NCBI RefSeq assembly: GCF_046195335.1
Contig: NZ_CP176093.1
DNA length: 64,000 bases
Direction: 5' to 3' (one strand)
Source: Methanospirillum lacunae
Lineage (GTDB): Archaea > Halobacteriota > Methanomicrobia > Methanomicrobiales > Methanospirillaceae
The notes beneath the pieces were generated by a model. That model saw nothing but the letters and a program-made list of their open reading frames with translations, did not search any database and had not been told where the DNA came from. The position numbers and the translations under genes were made by a program. The first letter of the stretch is position 1; the number at the start of each line of letters is the position of its first letter. Positions 53,127 to 62,653 of this stretch are shown here, piece by piece.

Positions 53127-54626
53127 GTGAAGGAATTATACGAGAAGATGATTCGGGAAGCGATGGCAGCCCAGAGGGCTGACGTCTCAACCGTTCAAAA
53201 GAAACGCGGCACAATATTTTCAATGTCTGATGCCAAGCCCTATCTTGATGCCGTTTCTGGAATGGAAGCAATAACCGGGCAAAGCAAAGCTGTAATCGAT
53301 CTCCATAAGGAGTCAGTGAAATCACACTATACCATCCTCTCGAGTCTTACCAAAACTGTACGTCCGGAAGATGATCCTTTTGTTGAGCATTATCAGACCC
53401 CGGTAATTCTCGAAATACTCTGTGATGAAGATGCATCCTTTAAAGCGAGCATGGCTGAATTTGTCAAGCAGATTCAGAAGAGTGAAGCAATCATCGGGCT
53501 GGAGTCAGCGAGACGATATGCGGGGTTCTACGGCCCAACCTGTGTTGTAGACTTTGCATTGATCCCGGGAAGTACCAGCAATGTTGTGAACCAGATTCTC
53601 CGTGAAACCAAGATACCAGATGATCACAAGAAGGCGATTCTTGCTGCCAAATCATGGGGAATGAATACCAGTTACGGGATCGGTGATGTATTTGCTCATG
53701 CAGTTGAGTCAGGTGAGACTCTGGCAGCAGCAACTAAAAAAGAGATTGAGATGCTTGCTTCGATCTACACACATCCGGTATCTGCCCAGGCCGAACTCAT
53801 GGATTCTCTCGGTCAGAACTCATTTGACTGCAGAAAGTACATGCAGGAGTACAGGGTTAAGATGGAACCTTTTGTCAAGGCAGCAATAGCGGATAAGGTT
53901 CACTATGCAAACATTGTAACGATACCGGCATACTGTGTTGGTGATGTCGCACACCATATCTCACAGTCCACATTCAACATGTGCAAGGATGACATGGTGA
54001 TGGGTATTATCGAGGCTGTCACCGATGTAATTGAGAACTCTCTAATGGCGTCGGTTACCAAGTTCAAGACTCCTGAACAGCTGGTATCAGTTGCAACCGG
54101 TGCGAGTGCGGCTGCTGTTGAGTATATCCTTGAGATGGATGGGTTCAATGCCCTGATGATTGTTGACCTGCTCACTAAGCGGTATCACAATTATGTTCAG
54201 CTTAATCCGACAAGAGGAGCTGCTGCAGAACTGCACAATTGTGACTTTATGGATATGATCTACCGGGGTTGGGGAATTTTAGACCGGGCACGAAAGATCA
54301 GGAACGGCTCAGGAAAGGATCTGAAACTAACTGTATCCGGGCTTCCGATTGATCTGACACCGGTATACAAACATGAGATCATCAATAACCCCCAGTGGTA
54401 TGCATATCCTGCCTGTGCAATTACAGTCCGTCTATCTGCATTGATGCGGCTTTCCGATTATCCATGTCTTCTCACGAGTGAGCCGATCACAGCAACCCTG
54501 ATGACCAATGTCATCGCCCTGAAAAAAGAAATTCCAGCTGCACCAGCAAGGATATGTAAGAACTGTGCTTCTGCATCGTGTGCAGACTTCAGGCATGAAT
54601 ACTGCCAGTACCGCGAAGCGGTATAG
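53127..54626 (+). CDS. DUF2193 protein of methanogens
   Basis: 499 aa, starting with GTG after a very strong GGAGTGATC site. It is a conserved methanogen protein of unknown function (DUF2193). Visible features are SARRYAGFYGPTCVVDFALIPGSTSNVVN, SWGMNTSYGIGDVFAHAVE, TIPAYCVGDVAHHISQSTFNMCKDDMVM, GASAAAVEYILEMDGFNALMIVDLL and a C-terminal cysteine group CKNCASASCADFRHEYC (from about residue 480) that looks like a metal or Fe-S site. No signal peptide. First gene of an operon with DUF2180 and an aquaporin. Confidence 0.88.
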   Translation: MKELYEKMIREAMAAQRADVSTVQKKRGTIFSMSDAKPYLDAVSGMEAITGQSKAVIDLHKESVKSHYTILSSLTKTVRPEDDPFVEHYQTPVILEILCDEDASFKASMAEFVKQIQKSEAIIGLESARRYAGFYGPTCVVDFALIPGSTSNVVNQILRETKIPDDHKKAILAAKSWGMNTSYGIGDVFAHAVESGETLAAATKKEIEMLASIYTHPVSAQAELMDSLGQNSFDCRKYMQEYRVKMEPFVKAAIADKVHYANIVTIPAYCVGDVAHHISQSTFNMCKDDMVMGIIEAVTDVIENSLMASVTKFKTPEQLVSVATGASAAAVEYILEMDGFNALMIVDLLTKRYHNYVQLNPTRGAAAELHNCDFMDMIYRGWGILDRARKIRNGSGKDLKLTVSGLPIDLTPVYKHEIINNPQWYAYPACAITVRLSALMRLSDYPCLLTSEPITATLMTNVIALKKEIPAAPARICKNCASASCADFRHEYCQYREAV

Positions 54627-54635
54627 GTGGCGCAG

Positions 54636-54845
54636 ATGAAATGTTATGTCTGTGCAAAACAGGGAAAGACCACTGAGGCAGTAGGTATCTGCATTGTATG
54701 TGGAATGGGACTCTGTATGGAGCATGTGATCCGTGAGGAGCGTGAAATCTGGGAGGGAGGGTATCCCTTCCCTGCCCAGAAAATGAAAAAAACACTCCCA
54801 CGAATACTTTGCAGGGATTGTGCAGAAGCAACCAGTGAGGGGTGA
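54636..54845 (+). CDS. DUF2180 small zinc-binding protein
   Basis: 69 aa from ATG 54636 (GGTGG just upstream; a GTG at 54627 would add three residues). Cysteines are arranged CYVC...CIVCGMGLCMEH...CRDC, a treble-clef or B-box-like zinc fold, matching the methanogen DUF2180 family. It is sandwiched between DUF2193 and the aquaporin gene, 10 bases after the first and 5 before the second. Confidence 0.88.
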   Translation: MKCYVCAKQGKTTEAVGICIVCGMGLCMEHVIREEREIWEGGYPFPAQKMKKTLPRILCRDCAEATSEG

Positions 54846-54850
54846 TCCCT

Positions 54851-55591
54851 ATGGTCTCACTCTTTAAACGATCGGTTACAGAAGGAATTGGAACAGCCCT
54901 GCTGGTTTATTTTGGTGCTGGATCAGCTGTGATCACACTGATGATCAGTCAGGGAACAAAACCCGCCTCATCATTTAACATTGGGATTGGAGCTCTTGGC
55001 GGGATGGGTGACTGGCTGGCCATCGGTCTTGCCTTTGCCTTTATAATTGCTGCTGTGATCTATGCAACCGGACGTATCTCTGGAGCTCATATCAACCCGG
55101 CAGTGACCATCGCCCTCTGGGCGACCAAACGGTTTCCGTCTGTTGATTGTGGTGCATACGTTATTGCCCAGTTGATAGGAGCAGCAATTGGAAGTTTTCT
55201 CTTTGCTGCTTCAGTTGGAATGGAGGCTGTAACGGTAGGCGGACTTGGGGCAACCGGACCGTTTCCTGGTATCAGTATGGGTCAGGCAGTCCTCGCCGAG
55301 TTTATCGGAACCTTCATCCTTATGCTTGTCATCATGGGTGTGGCGGTAGACAGGCAGGCAACACCTGGGTTTGCAGGTCTTGCTATTGGACTGACTGCTG
55401 GTGGAGTCATCACAACCACAGGTAACATTGCCGGAGCCTCGCTCAATCCTGCACGAACATTTGGGCCATATCTGGGAGATCTTGTTCTCGGGGGAACCAA
55501 CCATTTCGGCAACTTCCCGATCTATATTATCGGCCCGATTCTCGGTGCTGTGGCAGCAGCGTTTCTGTATGACTGGTTACAGAAAGAATAA
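54851..55591 (+). CDS. aqpM: AqpM-like aquaglyceroporin
   Basis: Membrane channel of 246 aa with six helices and two half-helices carrying the NPA motifs: SGAHINPAVTIAL and AGASLNPARTFGPYL. I start at ATG 54851 because GGGTGATCC immediately precedes it. The segment GLTAGGVITTTGN before the second NPA aligns with GLTVAGIITTLGN of Methanothermobacter AqpM, so the selectivity-filter histidine of water channels is missing, giving a wider and less polar pore. In AqpM this has been linked to glycerol and perhaps gas or H2S passage. Third gene of the DUF2193 operon. Confidence 0.93.
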   Translation: MVSLFKRSVTEGIGTALLVYFGAGSAVITLMISQGTKPASSFNIGIGALGGMGDWLAIGLAFAFIIAAVIYATGRISGAHINPAVTIALWATKRFPSVDCGAYVIAQLIGAAIGSFLFAASVGMEAVTVGGLGATGPFPGISMGQAVLAEFIGTFILMLVIMGVAVDRQATPGFAGLAIGLTAGGVITTTGNIAGASLNPARTFGPYLGDLVLGGTNHFGNFPIYIIGPILGAVAAAFLYDWLQKE

Positions 55592-55725
55592 TCTCAACCT
55601 TTTATCCGGTTTTTCATGGTCCGGTAATTATCAACTCAAACCTCTAAGTTTTTTTAGTCTGATATCGCATCATTACTTACGGCAGAGAAAACCATGACAT
55701 CTTCGGTTTTCATTTGTTTCTCAAT

Positions 55726-56334
55726 ATGAATACTTCAGCACCGGCTGGAGGGGTGAATAACATACCAATCGGCAAGGAAGTTTTGCGAAATATTCTCAGG
55801 GAACGCAGATGGGCATTATCAGAGCAGGAGAGGCAGGAGAAGAGCCTGAAGATCTGTGAACTTCTCAGGGATGTTGTCACTCCCGGTGAAGAGATACTAG
55901 TCTACTGCGCCAAAGATCCAGAGGTTGAGACCTCCTCTTTCATCTCATATCTTCTTGAACATGAAATTCCGGTCATAGTGCCAATCATTCAGAAAGAGGA
56001 TGTGAGCCTTCGTCTCTCATATCTCCAGGATCCCTCATGCCTGGTTTCAAGTACATTTCATGTGCCTGAACCGATAGGATCTGAGATTCCGGCTGATCCT
56101 GCTGTTGTCACAACTGCTATCATTCCAATGCTCGGGTTTGATCGATCAGGGGCCCGCCTTGGATACGGTGCAGGGTATTATGACCGTTTTCTCTCTACAA
56201 ACAGACATATCAGAACCGTCGGGCTGGCTTACTCATGCCAGGAAGAGGCCGGACTCCCGACTAATGCAAATGACATCAGTATGACAATCGTTGTGACAGA
56301 GGATGAAATAATTAACATGGGTGGCGGGTCATGA
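55726..56334 (+). CDS. 5-formyltetrahydrofolate cyclo-ligase family protein
   Basis: 202 aa. Converts 5-formyl-THF to methenyl-THF in bacteria. The ATP/folate motif is RLGYGAGYYDRFL, preceded by IIPMLGFDRSGA; N-terminal LRNILRERRWALSEQERQEKSLKICELL binds phosphate. The natural substrate in a methanogen, where methanopterin replaces folate, is uncertain. The ATG at 55726 is used; a frame opening upstream at 55714 has no support. The stop overlaps the CDC48 start (ATGA). Confidence 0.9.
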   Translation: MNTSAPAGGVNNIPIGKEVLRNILRERRWALSEQERQEKSLKICELLRDVVTPGEEILVYCAKDPEVETSSFISYLLEHEIPVIVPIIQKEDVSLRLSYLQDPSCLVSSTFHVPEPIGSEIPADPAVVTTAIIPMLGFDRSGARLGYGAGYYDRFLSTNRHIRTVGLAYSCQEEAGLPTNANDISMTIVVTEDEIINMGGGS

Positions 56335-58724
56335 ATCAGCCTGGTGGTATCAGGCTCGAAGTGAAGCGTGCAGCTGAAGAGGATGCAGGAAAAGGAATTG
56401 CCCGCCTCCATCAGGCAGTCATGCGAGCACTTGGGATTGTGAACGGAGAGTTCATCGAGCTCCTGGGCGCTAAGCGGGCTGTGGCTGCTGCTTGGTGTAC
56501 TCAGAATGCCGGTCATGGCAGAAATGAGATAGCAATAGATGGTGAGATACGGAGTAATGCTGGGTGCGGGATTGATGACAAGGTCCTGGTAAAACGAATT
56601 CTGGCCCATGATCTTCACAAAGTAGTTCTTCAGCCAGTAACCGGAGTCACTCTGAATAACCCTGAAATTCTGCTGGCAAAAAAACTGCGGGGCCGCCCTG
56701 TACTTGAAGGACAGACTGTCAGAATCGATCTGATTGGAAACACGGTCAACTTCATCGTATCCAGAATTGAACCAAAAGGTATCGGGGTTGTCACCTTCTC
56801 AACCGAGGTTATTCTACACGATGTCCCGTATCAGACCGAGGAGGTACGGCATGACGAGTCGGTCATTCACTACGAAGACATTGGTGGTCTTTCCCGGGAG
56901 ATCAGTCTGATTCGGGAGATGATCGAGATTCCTCTCCGGTACCCGAAGGTCTTTGAACGTCTTGGGATTGATCCACCAAAGGGTGTTCTCCTCTTCGGTC
57001 CACCGGGAACAGGTAAAACTCTTCTTGCAAAAGCTGTGGCAAGTGAAGTGGATGCTCATTTTGTCCCTCTCTCCGGCCCTGAAGTTATGAGCAAGTACTA
57101 TGGTGATTCTGAAAAGAAGATCCGCGAAATTTTTGATTCAGCCAGGGATAAGGCTCCATCAATTATCTTCATTGATGAGATTGACTCCATTGCACCCAAA
57201 CGACAGGAGACAGCCGGTGAAGTTGAACGACGGGTAACAGCCCAACTCCTCACTATGATGGATGGGCTCGCATCCCGTGGTCAGGTGGTAGTTATTGCTG
57301 CCACAAATATTCCTGACGCCATTGACCCTGCTCTCAGACGGGGAGGGAGATTTGACCGTGAGATTGAGATCGGGATACCTGACCGGGCAGGACGGCTTGA
57401 GATTTACCATGTCCATTCCAGAACTATGCCACTTGCTCCGGACGTGGATCTCGAGTCATATGCCGAGCTCAGCTATGGTTTTGTTGGAGCAGATATAGCC
57501 CTTCACTGCAAGGAAGCGGCGATGCATGCCCTCCGTGGGATCATGGTGCAGATGAAGGAAGGTCAGGAGGTTCCAACCGATGTGATTGATAACCTCGTTA
57601 TTTCTGACCGGGATTTCATTGAGGCACGAAAGTCTGTCGAACCTTCTGCGATGCGTGAACTCTATGTCGAAGTTCCGGAAGTTCCATGGGATATGGTAGC
57701 AGGCCTTGACCGGGTAAAATACGAGATCGAGAAGGTTATCGAGTGGCCGGTAAAACGCAGGGAGGCATTTGAGAAACTAAAGATTCGGCCTCCGAAAGGG
57801 ATCCTGCTCTTTGGACCGCCTGGAACTGGAAAAACCCTGCTTGCAAAGGCAATAGCAGCTAAGTCCAGAATGAACTTCATATCCATCAAGGGCCCGGAGC
57901 TCCTCTCAAAATGGGTTGGAGATTCTGAAAAGCAGGTCAGGGAAGCATTCAGAAAAGCCCGACAATCTGCACCTGCCATTATCTTTTTTGATGAGATTGA
58001 TGCCCTTGTTCAGAAGCGTGGTCAGCAATCAGGTACCTCACGGGTGGGAGAAAGTGTGCTTTCGCAGATCCTGACTGAAATGGATGGTATCGAGGAACTA
58101 AAGGATGTTATTGTGGTTGCAGCAACGAACCGTCCTGATATGCTTGACCCGGCGATACTGAGACCTGGAAGAATTGAAAAGCACATCTATGTTCCCGCTC
58201 CTGATGTTGTGGCAAGGGAGGCAATTCTCTCGCTTTATCTTGGGGATATCAGGGAACTTCTTGATCCCTCTATCAATCTCCACAGTCTTGCAGGGCAGAT
58301 GCAGTATTTTGTGGGTGCTGATATCCAGGCATTTGTCAGGGAACTCAAACTTATTGTTCTGGAAGAGATCTTCTCGCTTGATGCAGAATCAGCTGAACAA
58401 TATAGGATCAGGATTCTGGATGATCATATAAGCCGTGCTCTTGATGCAGTAAAAGGAACGCTTGGAAGTAAAACACTTGAAGGATTTGAGATCGGAGCCT
58501 GGGAGATCCTGTATCCAAGTTCACAGCGCAATATTCTCATGAGAGCAGCGATTGCTGTCAACCAGGCTGACAAGTTAAATCTTGTTTCACCATTGCCCGA
58601 TGGTGTCAATTCGATGGTGGATGAACTCCGTGATCTTACCTTCTGGCAGGAGAAAGATTATTCAAAAATATCTGACCTGACCCGTGATCTTGATCTTTAT
58701 CTCAAACAGATTCGTGAAGGGTAA
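56331..58724 (+). CDS. CDC48/VCP-family AAA ATPase, first copy
   Basis: Double-ring protein unfoldase, 797 aa. The N domain (double-psi barrel plus 4-stranded barrel) covers about 7-175. D1 has Walker A GPPGTGKT at 223-230, Walker B IIFIDEIDS and the second region of homology NIPDAIDPALRRGGRFDREIEIG. D2 has Walker A GPPGTGKT at about 494-501, Walker B IIFFDEIDA and RPDMLDPAILRPGRIEKHIYV. The D1 lid is compact here. Likely feeds proteins to the proteasome. It is coupled to the cyclo-ligase gene and is followed, after 243 AT-rich bases, by a second CDC48. Confidence 0.95.
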   Translation: MNQPGGIRLEVKRAAEEDAGKGIARLHQAVMRALGIVNGEFIELLGAKRAVAAAWCTQNAGHGRNEIAIDGEIRSNAGCGIDDKVLVKRILAHDLHKVVLQPVTGVTLNNPEILLAKKLRGRPVLEGQTVRIDLIGNTVNFIVSRIEPKGIGVVTFSTEVILHDVPYQTEEVRHDESVIHYEDIGGLSREISLIREMIEIPLRYPKVFERLGIDPPKGVLLFGPPGTGKTLLAKAVASEVDAHFVPLSGPEVMSKYYGDSEKKIREIFDSARDKAPSIIFIDEIDSIAPKRQETAGEVERRVTAQLLTMMDGLASRGQVVVIAATNIPDAIDPALRRGGRFDREIEIGIPDRAGRLEIYHVHSRTMPLAPDVDLESYAELSYGFVGADIALHCKEAAMHALRGIMVQMKEGQEVPTDVIDNLVISDRDFIEARKSVEPSAMRELYVEVPEVPWDMVAGLDRVKYEIEKVIEWPVKRREAFEKLKIRPPKGILLFGPPGTGKTLLAKAIAAKSRMNFISIKGPELLSKWVGDSEKQVREAFRKARQSAPAIIFFDEIDALVQKRGQQSGTSRVGESVLSQILTEMDGIEELKDVIVVAATNRPDMLDPAILRPGRIEKHIYVPAPDVVAREAILSLYLGDIRELLDPSINLHSLAGQMQYFVGADIQAFVRELKLIVLEEIFSLDAESAEQYRIRILDDHISRALDAVKGTLGSKTLEGFEIGAWEILYPSSQRNILMRAAIAVNQADKLNLVSPLPDGVNSMVDELRDLTFWQEKDYSKISDLTRDLDLYLKQIREG

Positions 58725-58911
58725 CAATACAATATCGTGCTAATTTTTCTCGAATTTTTCCTCTATTCTTTTTTCATTCCTGTCTAGTACTGGAGAAAAA
58801 TTACTTTAAAGAAATTTTCGATTTGATTCTGCAGGCTATTTCTCAATATTTGGGCTTTATTACTCATTTTATTGTAAATTGAATAATAAAATAATTTTTA
58901 GTTATAAGATA

Positions 58912-58923
58912 CTTTTATATATC
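58912..58923 (+). promoter_or_regulatory. TATA box for the second CDC48 gene
   Basis: CTTTTATATATC is a strong archaeal box A, about 45 bases before the ATG at 58968. It lies in a 243-base AT-rich gap after the first copy, so the two CDC48 genes have separate promoters. Confidence 0.6.
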
Positions 58924-58967
58924 ATTGAATAGTAACTTTAGGTGAACACAAGAAAGAGGATTATCTT

Positions 58968-61685
58968 ATGCCTACAACTCGTGACATTACACTAACAGTT
59001 CAGGAAGCACCGGTACAGGACAAGGGAAAAGATATTGCCCGGATTACATGGGAGACGATGGAGAAACTGGGACTCTCCAGAGGTGATGTGATTGAGATTG
59101 AAGGAACCAGTAAAACCTATGCTCTCGTCTCCCCGGCTAGTTCCCCATGGGCTGACGCGATATTTATTGATGGGAACATTCGCCGGAGAGCTGGTGTTGG
59201 AATCAGGGAACAGGCTGTCATCAGGAGAGCTGAAACAAGAGAAGCCAAGAAGATTGAGTTTCAGATCATCCAGGATGTCCAGGGACTTGATATCAGGGAC
59301 CTGGAGCAGTTCCTCTCTGAGCAACTCCAGGGTACTCTGATCTTCCAGGGAAAAGAGATCGCTATCCCTGTAGAAAGTTCTGAGCGAAGCTCCTTTGATG
59401 ACTTCTTCAGATCTCGTGACTTTGGGGGATCGTTCTGGAATACTCCGACTGCCTATGTTGTGGTGCGTATCACGGCAACCGATCCAAGTGGTGCTGCGAT
59501 TCCATCGCAAAAAACCAGATTCTCGGTAGTCAGGGCCGGAAAACAGGCAACAGCACCTGCTGGCCGGGCAGGTTCACAAGGATCACCATCCGGAGAGAGT
59601 GGCGAGAAGGAGAAGTATATACCGGACGTTCATTACGAGGATATCGGAGGTCTGGGTCGTGAACTCTCACTCGTGAGAGAGATGATCGAGTTACCGCTAC
59701 GAAATCCTGATCTCTTCAACCACCTTGGCATTGAACCGCCAAAAGGAGTACTGCTCTATGGTCCACCGGGAACCGGTAAAACCCTGATCGCCAAGGCAGT
59801 TGCAAATGAGGTGAATGCCCACTTCATCACCCTCTCAGGCCCTGAGATCATGAACAAGTATTACGGGGAGAGTGAGGGGAAGCTTCGTGAAGTCTTTGAA
59901 GAGGCCGAAGAACATGCACCGTCTATCATCTTCATCGATGAGATTGACTCAATTGCACCAAAGCGTGAGGATACTAAGGGTGAGGTCGAACGCCGGATCG
60001 TTGCCCAGCTCCTTTCCCTGATGGACGGGCTGAAAAGCCGTGGCAAGGTTATCGTAATTGCTGCCACCAACCTGCCTGATAACCTGGATCCAGCACTCCG
60101 CCGTGGAGGAAGATTTGACCGGGAGATCGAGATTGGAATTCCTGACATATCAGGGAGAATGGCGATCTTTCAGATCCACTCGCAGCGGGTTCCATTAGAC
60201 GTTGGGGGTATCACCATCGGTGAGGATCAGTTGACTCGCGATGAAAAAATGCAGATCTCACGGCTCGATGAGGACATCTCAAGTCTTGAAGGAAAGATTT
60301 CCACTGACGAGAATGCCGAATCAAAGGCAGAGTCTGAACGAAGGCTTGTTGATATCAAGGCCCAGAAAGAGGAGGTTGAGAACCAGATACGTCGCCGGCT
60401 CTTCCTTCAGCCATTTGCCAATCAGACCCACGGCTTTGTTGGTGCAGATATCAGCCTGACGGTAAAAGAGGCAGCAATGCATGCCCTCCGCAAAGGCCTT
60501 GAAAAAGTCCCGCCAAAAGATCTGAAAGAAGGTAAGATTGACAAAAATCTTATCGCATCCATCCGTGTAACCCCGGGAGATTTCCAGGCTGCTTTGTCTC
60601 ATGTCGAACCATCAGCCATGAGGGAAGTTCTCATTGAGGTTCCTGATGTCTCATGGGATCAGGTTGGAGGTCTTGAAGAGGTCAAGAAGGATCTCCGGGA
60701 AGCGGTTGAGTGGCCGCTCAGGTACCCGCAGCTCTTCAGTCACTTACAGACCAAGACACCAAAAGGAATCCTGCTCTTCGGTCCACCCGGCACCGGTAAG
60801 ACCATGATGGCAAAAGCAGTTGCCCATGAGAGCGAGTGCAATTTCATCTCTGTAAAAGGACCAGAACTGATCTCAAAATGGGTCGGTGAATCAGAGAAGG
60901 GAGTCAGGGAAGTATTCCGAAAAGCCCGGCAGGCAGCCCCTTCGATCATCTTCTTTGATGAGATCGACTCCCTCGTGCCAAAACGTGGAAGTTATTCTGA
61001 TGCAACCCATGTAACCGAGAGTGTTGTCTCACAGATCCTGACTGAGATGGACGGGATGGAAGAGCTCAAGAATGTTACCATCATCGCAGCCACCAACAGA
61101 CCTGATATGCTGGATGATGCCCTGATGAGACCAGGACGATTGGAACGACATATCTTTGTTCCTCCACCGGGCAAGGAAGGGAGAAAGCAGATCTTTGAGG
61201 TGTACCTGAAGGATTCAGGCACCCTTCTGACGGCTGATGTCAGCATTGATGATCTTGCTCTCAAGACTGAGGGATACGTGGGTGCTGATATTGAGGCCCT
61301 GATCCGCGAAGCTAAGCTTGCAGCCATGCGCGAGTTTATCGCTCTGATGGTCGGGCGGACTGATCGGGAACTGGAGGAAGCAGTGGCAAACGTGCGGGTC
61401 ACAAGCCGCCACTTTGATGAAGCATTCGGCAGAGTAAAGGGTTCACTTGATGAAACCACCCGTGAACACTATGTCCGCGATTCGTGGAAGATCCTCTATA
61501 ATGAGGATCAGAAAAAGATCCTGGAGAAGGCTGCATTCATCATCGCATCAGCAGAAAACCTTGGAATACCGGAGAATGAAATCAGTAAACTCAAAGATGT
61601 AATCTATAGCGGAACAATAAAAGACTTTACAGGTATTGAAAAACATACACAGGAACTTGATAAGAAATACAACCCCACTAAGTAG
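58968..61685 (+). CDS. CDC48/VCP-family AAA ATPase with coiled-coil insertion, second copy
   Basis: 905 aa, about 110 longer than its neighbour. The N domain covers about 5-185, followed by a Gly/Ala/Ser-rich linker (about 186-215). D1 Walker A is at about 265-272 with IIFIDEIDS; D2 Walker A at about 605-612 with IIFFDEIDS. Between D1 core and its lid, residues about 420-478 are a charged heptad-rich coiled coil (ISRLDEDISSLEGKIS; ESERRLVDIKAQKEEVENQI) absent from the first copy. This could be a substrate or partner arm. An Hsp20 gene follows 15 bases later, suggesting a joint disaggregation role. Confidence 0.95.
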   Translation: MPTTRDITLTVQEAPVQDKGKDIARITWETMEKLGLSRGDVIEIEGTSKTYALVSPASSPWADAIFIDGNIRRRAGVGIREQAVIRRAETREAKKIEFQIIQDVQGLDIRDLEQFLSEQLQGTLIFQGKEIAIPVESSERSSFDDFFRSRDFGGSFWNTPTAYVVVRITATDPSGAAIPSQKTRFSVVRAGKQATAPAGRAGSQGSPSGESGEKEKYIPDVHYEDIGGLGRELSLVREMIELPLRNPDLFNHLGIEPPKGVLLYGPPGTGKTLIAKAVANEVNAHFITLSGPEIMNKYYGESEGKLREVFEEAEEHAPSIIFIDEIDSIAPKREDTKGEVERRIVAQLLSLMDGLKSRGKVIVIAATNLPDNLDPALRRGGRFDREIEIGIPDISGRMAIFQIHSQRVPLDVGGITIGEDQLTRDEKMQISRLDEDISSLEGKISTDENAESKAESERRLVDIKAQKEEVENQIRRRLFLQPFANQTHGFVGADISLTVKEAAMHALRKGLEKVPPKDLKEGKIDKNLIASIRVTPGDFQAALSHVEPSAMREVLIEVPDVSWDQVGGLEEVKKDLREAVEWPLRYPQLFSHLQTKTPKGILLFGPPGTGKTMMAKAVAHESECNFISVKGPELISKWVGESEKGVREVFRKARQAAPSIIFFDEIDSLVPKRGSYSDATHVTESVVSQILTEMDGMEELKNVTIIAATNRPDMLDDALMRPGRLERHIFVPPPGKEGRKQIFEVYLKDSGTLLTADVSIDDLALKTEGYVGADIEALIREAKLAAMREFIALMVGRTDRELEEAVANVRVTSRHFDEAFGRVKGSLDETTREHYVRDSWKILYNEDQKKILEKAAFIIASAENLGIPENEISKLKDVIYSGTIKDFTGIEKHTQELDKKYNPTK

Positions 61686-61700
61686 GAGAGCACCACAATC

Positions 61701-62216
61701 ATGAGTGATACCCCACCAGAAGAGTTTAAGAATATTGAGGAACTGCTAAAGAAAGTCCTCGGCCAGACACTGGGCTCTGGTCAGATACGACCTGGTGTCA
61801 TCGGCGTCAACATTATCCTTGCAGGAGGAATGCCCCCCGGCTTTCCAGGAGGATATGGTGGAGGGGGTCCGGGACGGGATGTAGAACATCCTGATATCGA
61901 AGTTACCGAATGGGACGGCAGAGTAATGGCGACATGCGAGATGAAAGGTCTTGCAAACGAACACGTCAGCATTGCGTTTCAGGATAATACCCTTCATGTC
62001 ATTGGGTATGATGGTACTACCCGGTACCGGAGTTCGGCCGTGCTCCCTCCTGTAATTGAATCATCATGTAACAGGACATTTTATAATGGAGTGCTGGAGT
62101 TGACCTGGCTTACACGGGATATTGAGACCCCTGTCCAGACGACTGTAGATGATGCAGTAGAAATCTCTGTTCAAGAGATGAGTGATCAGGAGAATGATAC
62201 TCCTGATCACCCGTAA
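61701..62216 (+). CDS. Hsp20/alpha-crystallin-like protein
   Basis: 171 aa. The N-terminal 40 residues are amphipathic (EEFKNIEELLKKVLGQTLG), then a Gly/Pro-rich stretch (PPGFPGGYGGGGPG), then a small-heat-shock-type beta sandwich (about 60-150: DIEVTEWDGRVMATCEMKG; VSIAFQDNTLHVIGYDG; NGVLELTWL). It resembles the archaeal GvpH/Hsp20 group. AGGAG precedes the ATG. It is immediately downstream of the second CDC48 gene, so the chaperone probably holds clients for that unfoldase. The end overlaps the convergent thioredoxin gene by 10 bases. Confidence 0.82.
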   Translation: MSDTPPEEFKNIEELLKKVLGQTLGSGQIRPGVIGVNIILAGGMPPGFPGGYGGGGPGRDVEHPDIEVTEWDGRVMATCEMKGLANEHVSIAFQDNTLHVIGYDGTTRYRSSAVLPPVIESSCNRTFYNGVLELTWLTRDIETPVQTTVDDAVEISVQEMSDQENDTPDHP

Positions 62217-62599
62217 CCACTAATTTCGTATTTTATTTCTGTAGATTTCATACGGCATTCTTCGCCGGTTTGTATCATTTCTTCTATCATTTTTTTGAGC
62301 ATTGCAGGGAACACTGCACCAACCCTGCTCTGTACCGGCTTTCCTCCACAGAACCAGATAAAGGTCGGTGTCGCCATCACTCCGTATTTCTCGGCAATCC
62401 ATCCAAATTCAAGGATATTGAGCATAAGAAAACTGACTGATGGTGAGAATTCCTGTGCTAGTTCCTCAATATATGGTTTCATCTGGATACAGTGCCTACA
62501 GGTCGGGCTGAAGAACATCACAAGTACTGGTTCACTGCTTCGTTCAACTGCATGTTCCCATTCATGGTCACCGATTTCACGTAGTTTGGCTTCTGTCAT
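62207..62599 (-). CDS. Thioredoxin-family protein
   Basis: 130 aa with a thioredoxin fold: EPVLVMFFSPTCRHCIQMKPYIEELAQEF, active site CRHC, cis-Pro in VMATPTFIWF. An N-terminal extension of about 20 residues and a charged C-terminal tail (MKSTEIKYEISGYG) go beyond a minimal thioredoxin. Cytosolic. The CRHC dipeptide is not the classical GP, so its redox potential may be higher. Convergent to the Hsp20 gene. Confidence 0.9.
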   Translation of the reverse strand: MTEAKLREIGDHEWEHAVERSSEPVLVMFFSPTCRHCIQMKPYIEELAQEFSPSVSFLMLNILEFGWIAEKYGVMATPTFIWFCGGKPVQSRVGAVFPAMLKKMIEEMIQTGEECRMKSTEIKYEISGYG

Positions 62600-62653
62600 A
62601 CGGTTGTGTTAGAACAGGAGACCTCATAAATCTGTGTCTGAAATGATAGATGT

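Noticed and set aside
58992..59510. 172-codon minus-strand frame inside the second CDC48 gene
   Set aside because: It is the antisense of a well-conserved N domain; composition is typical of shadow frames.
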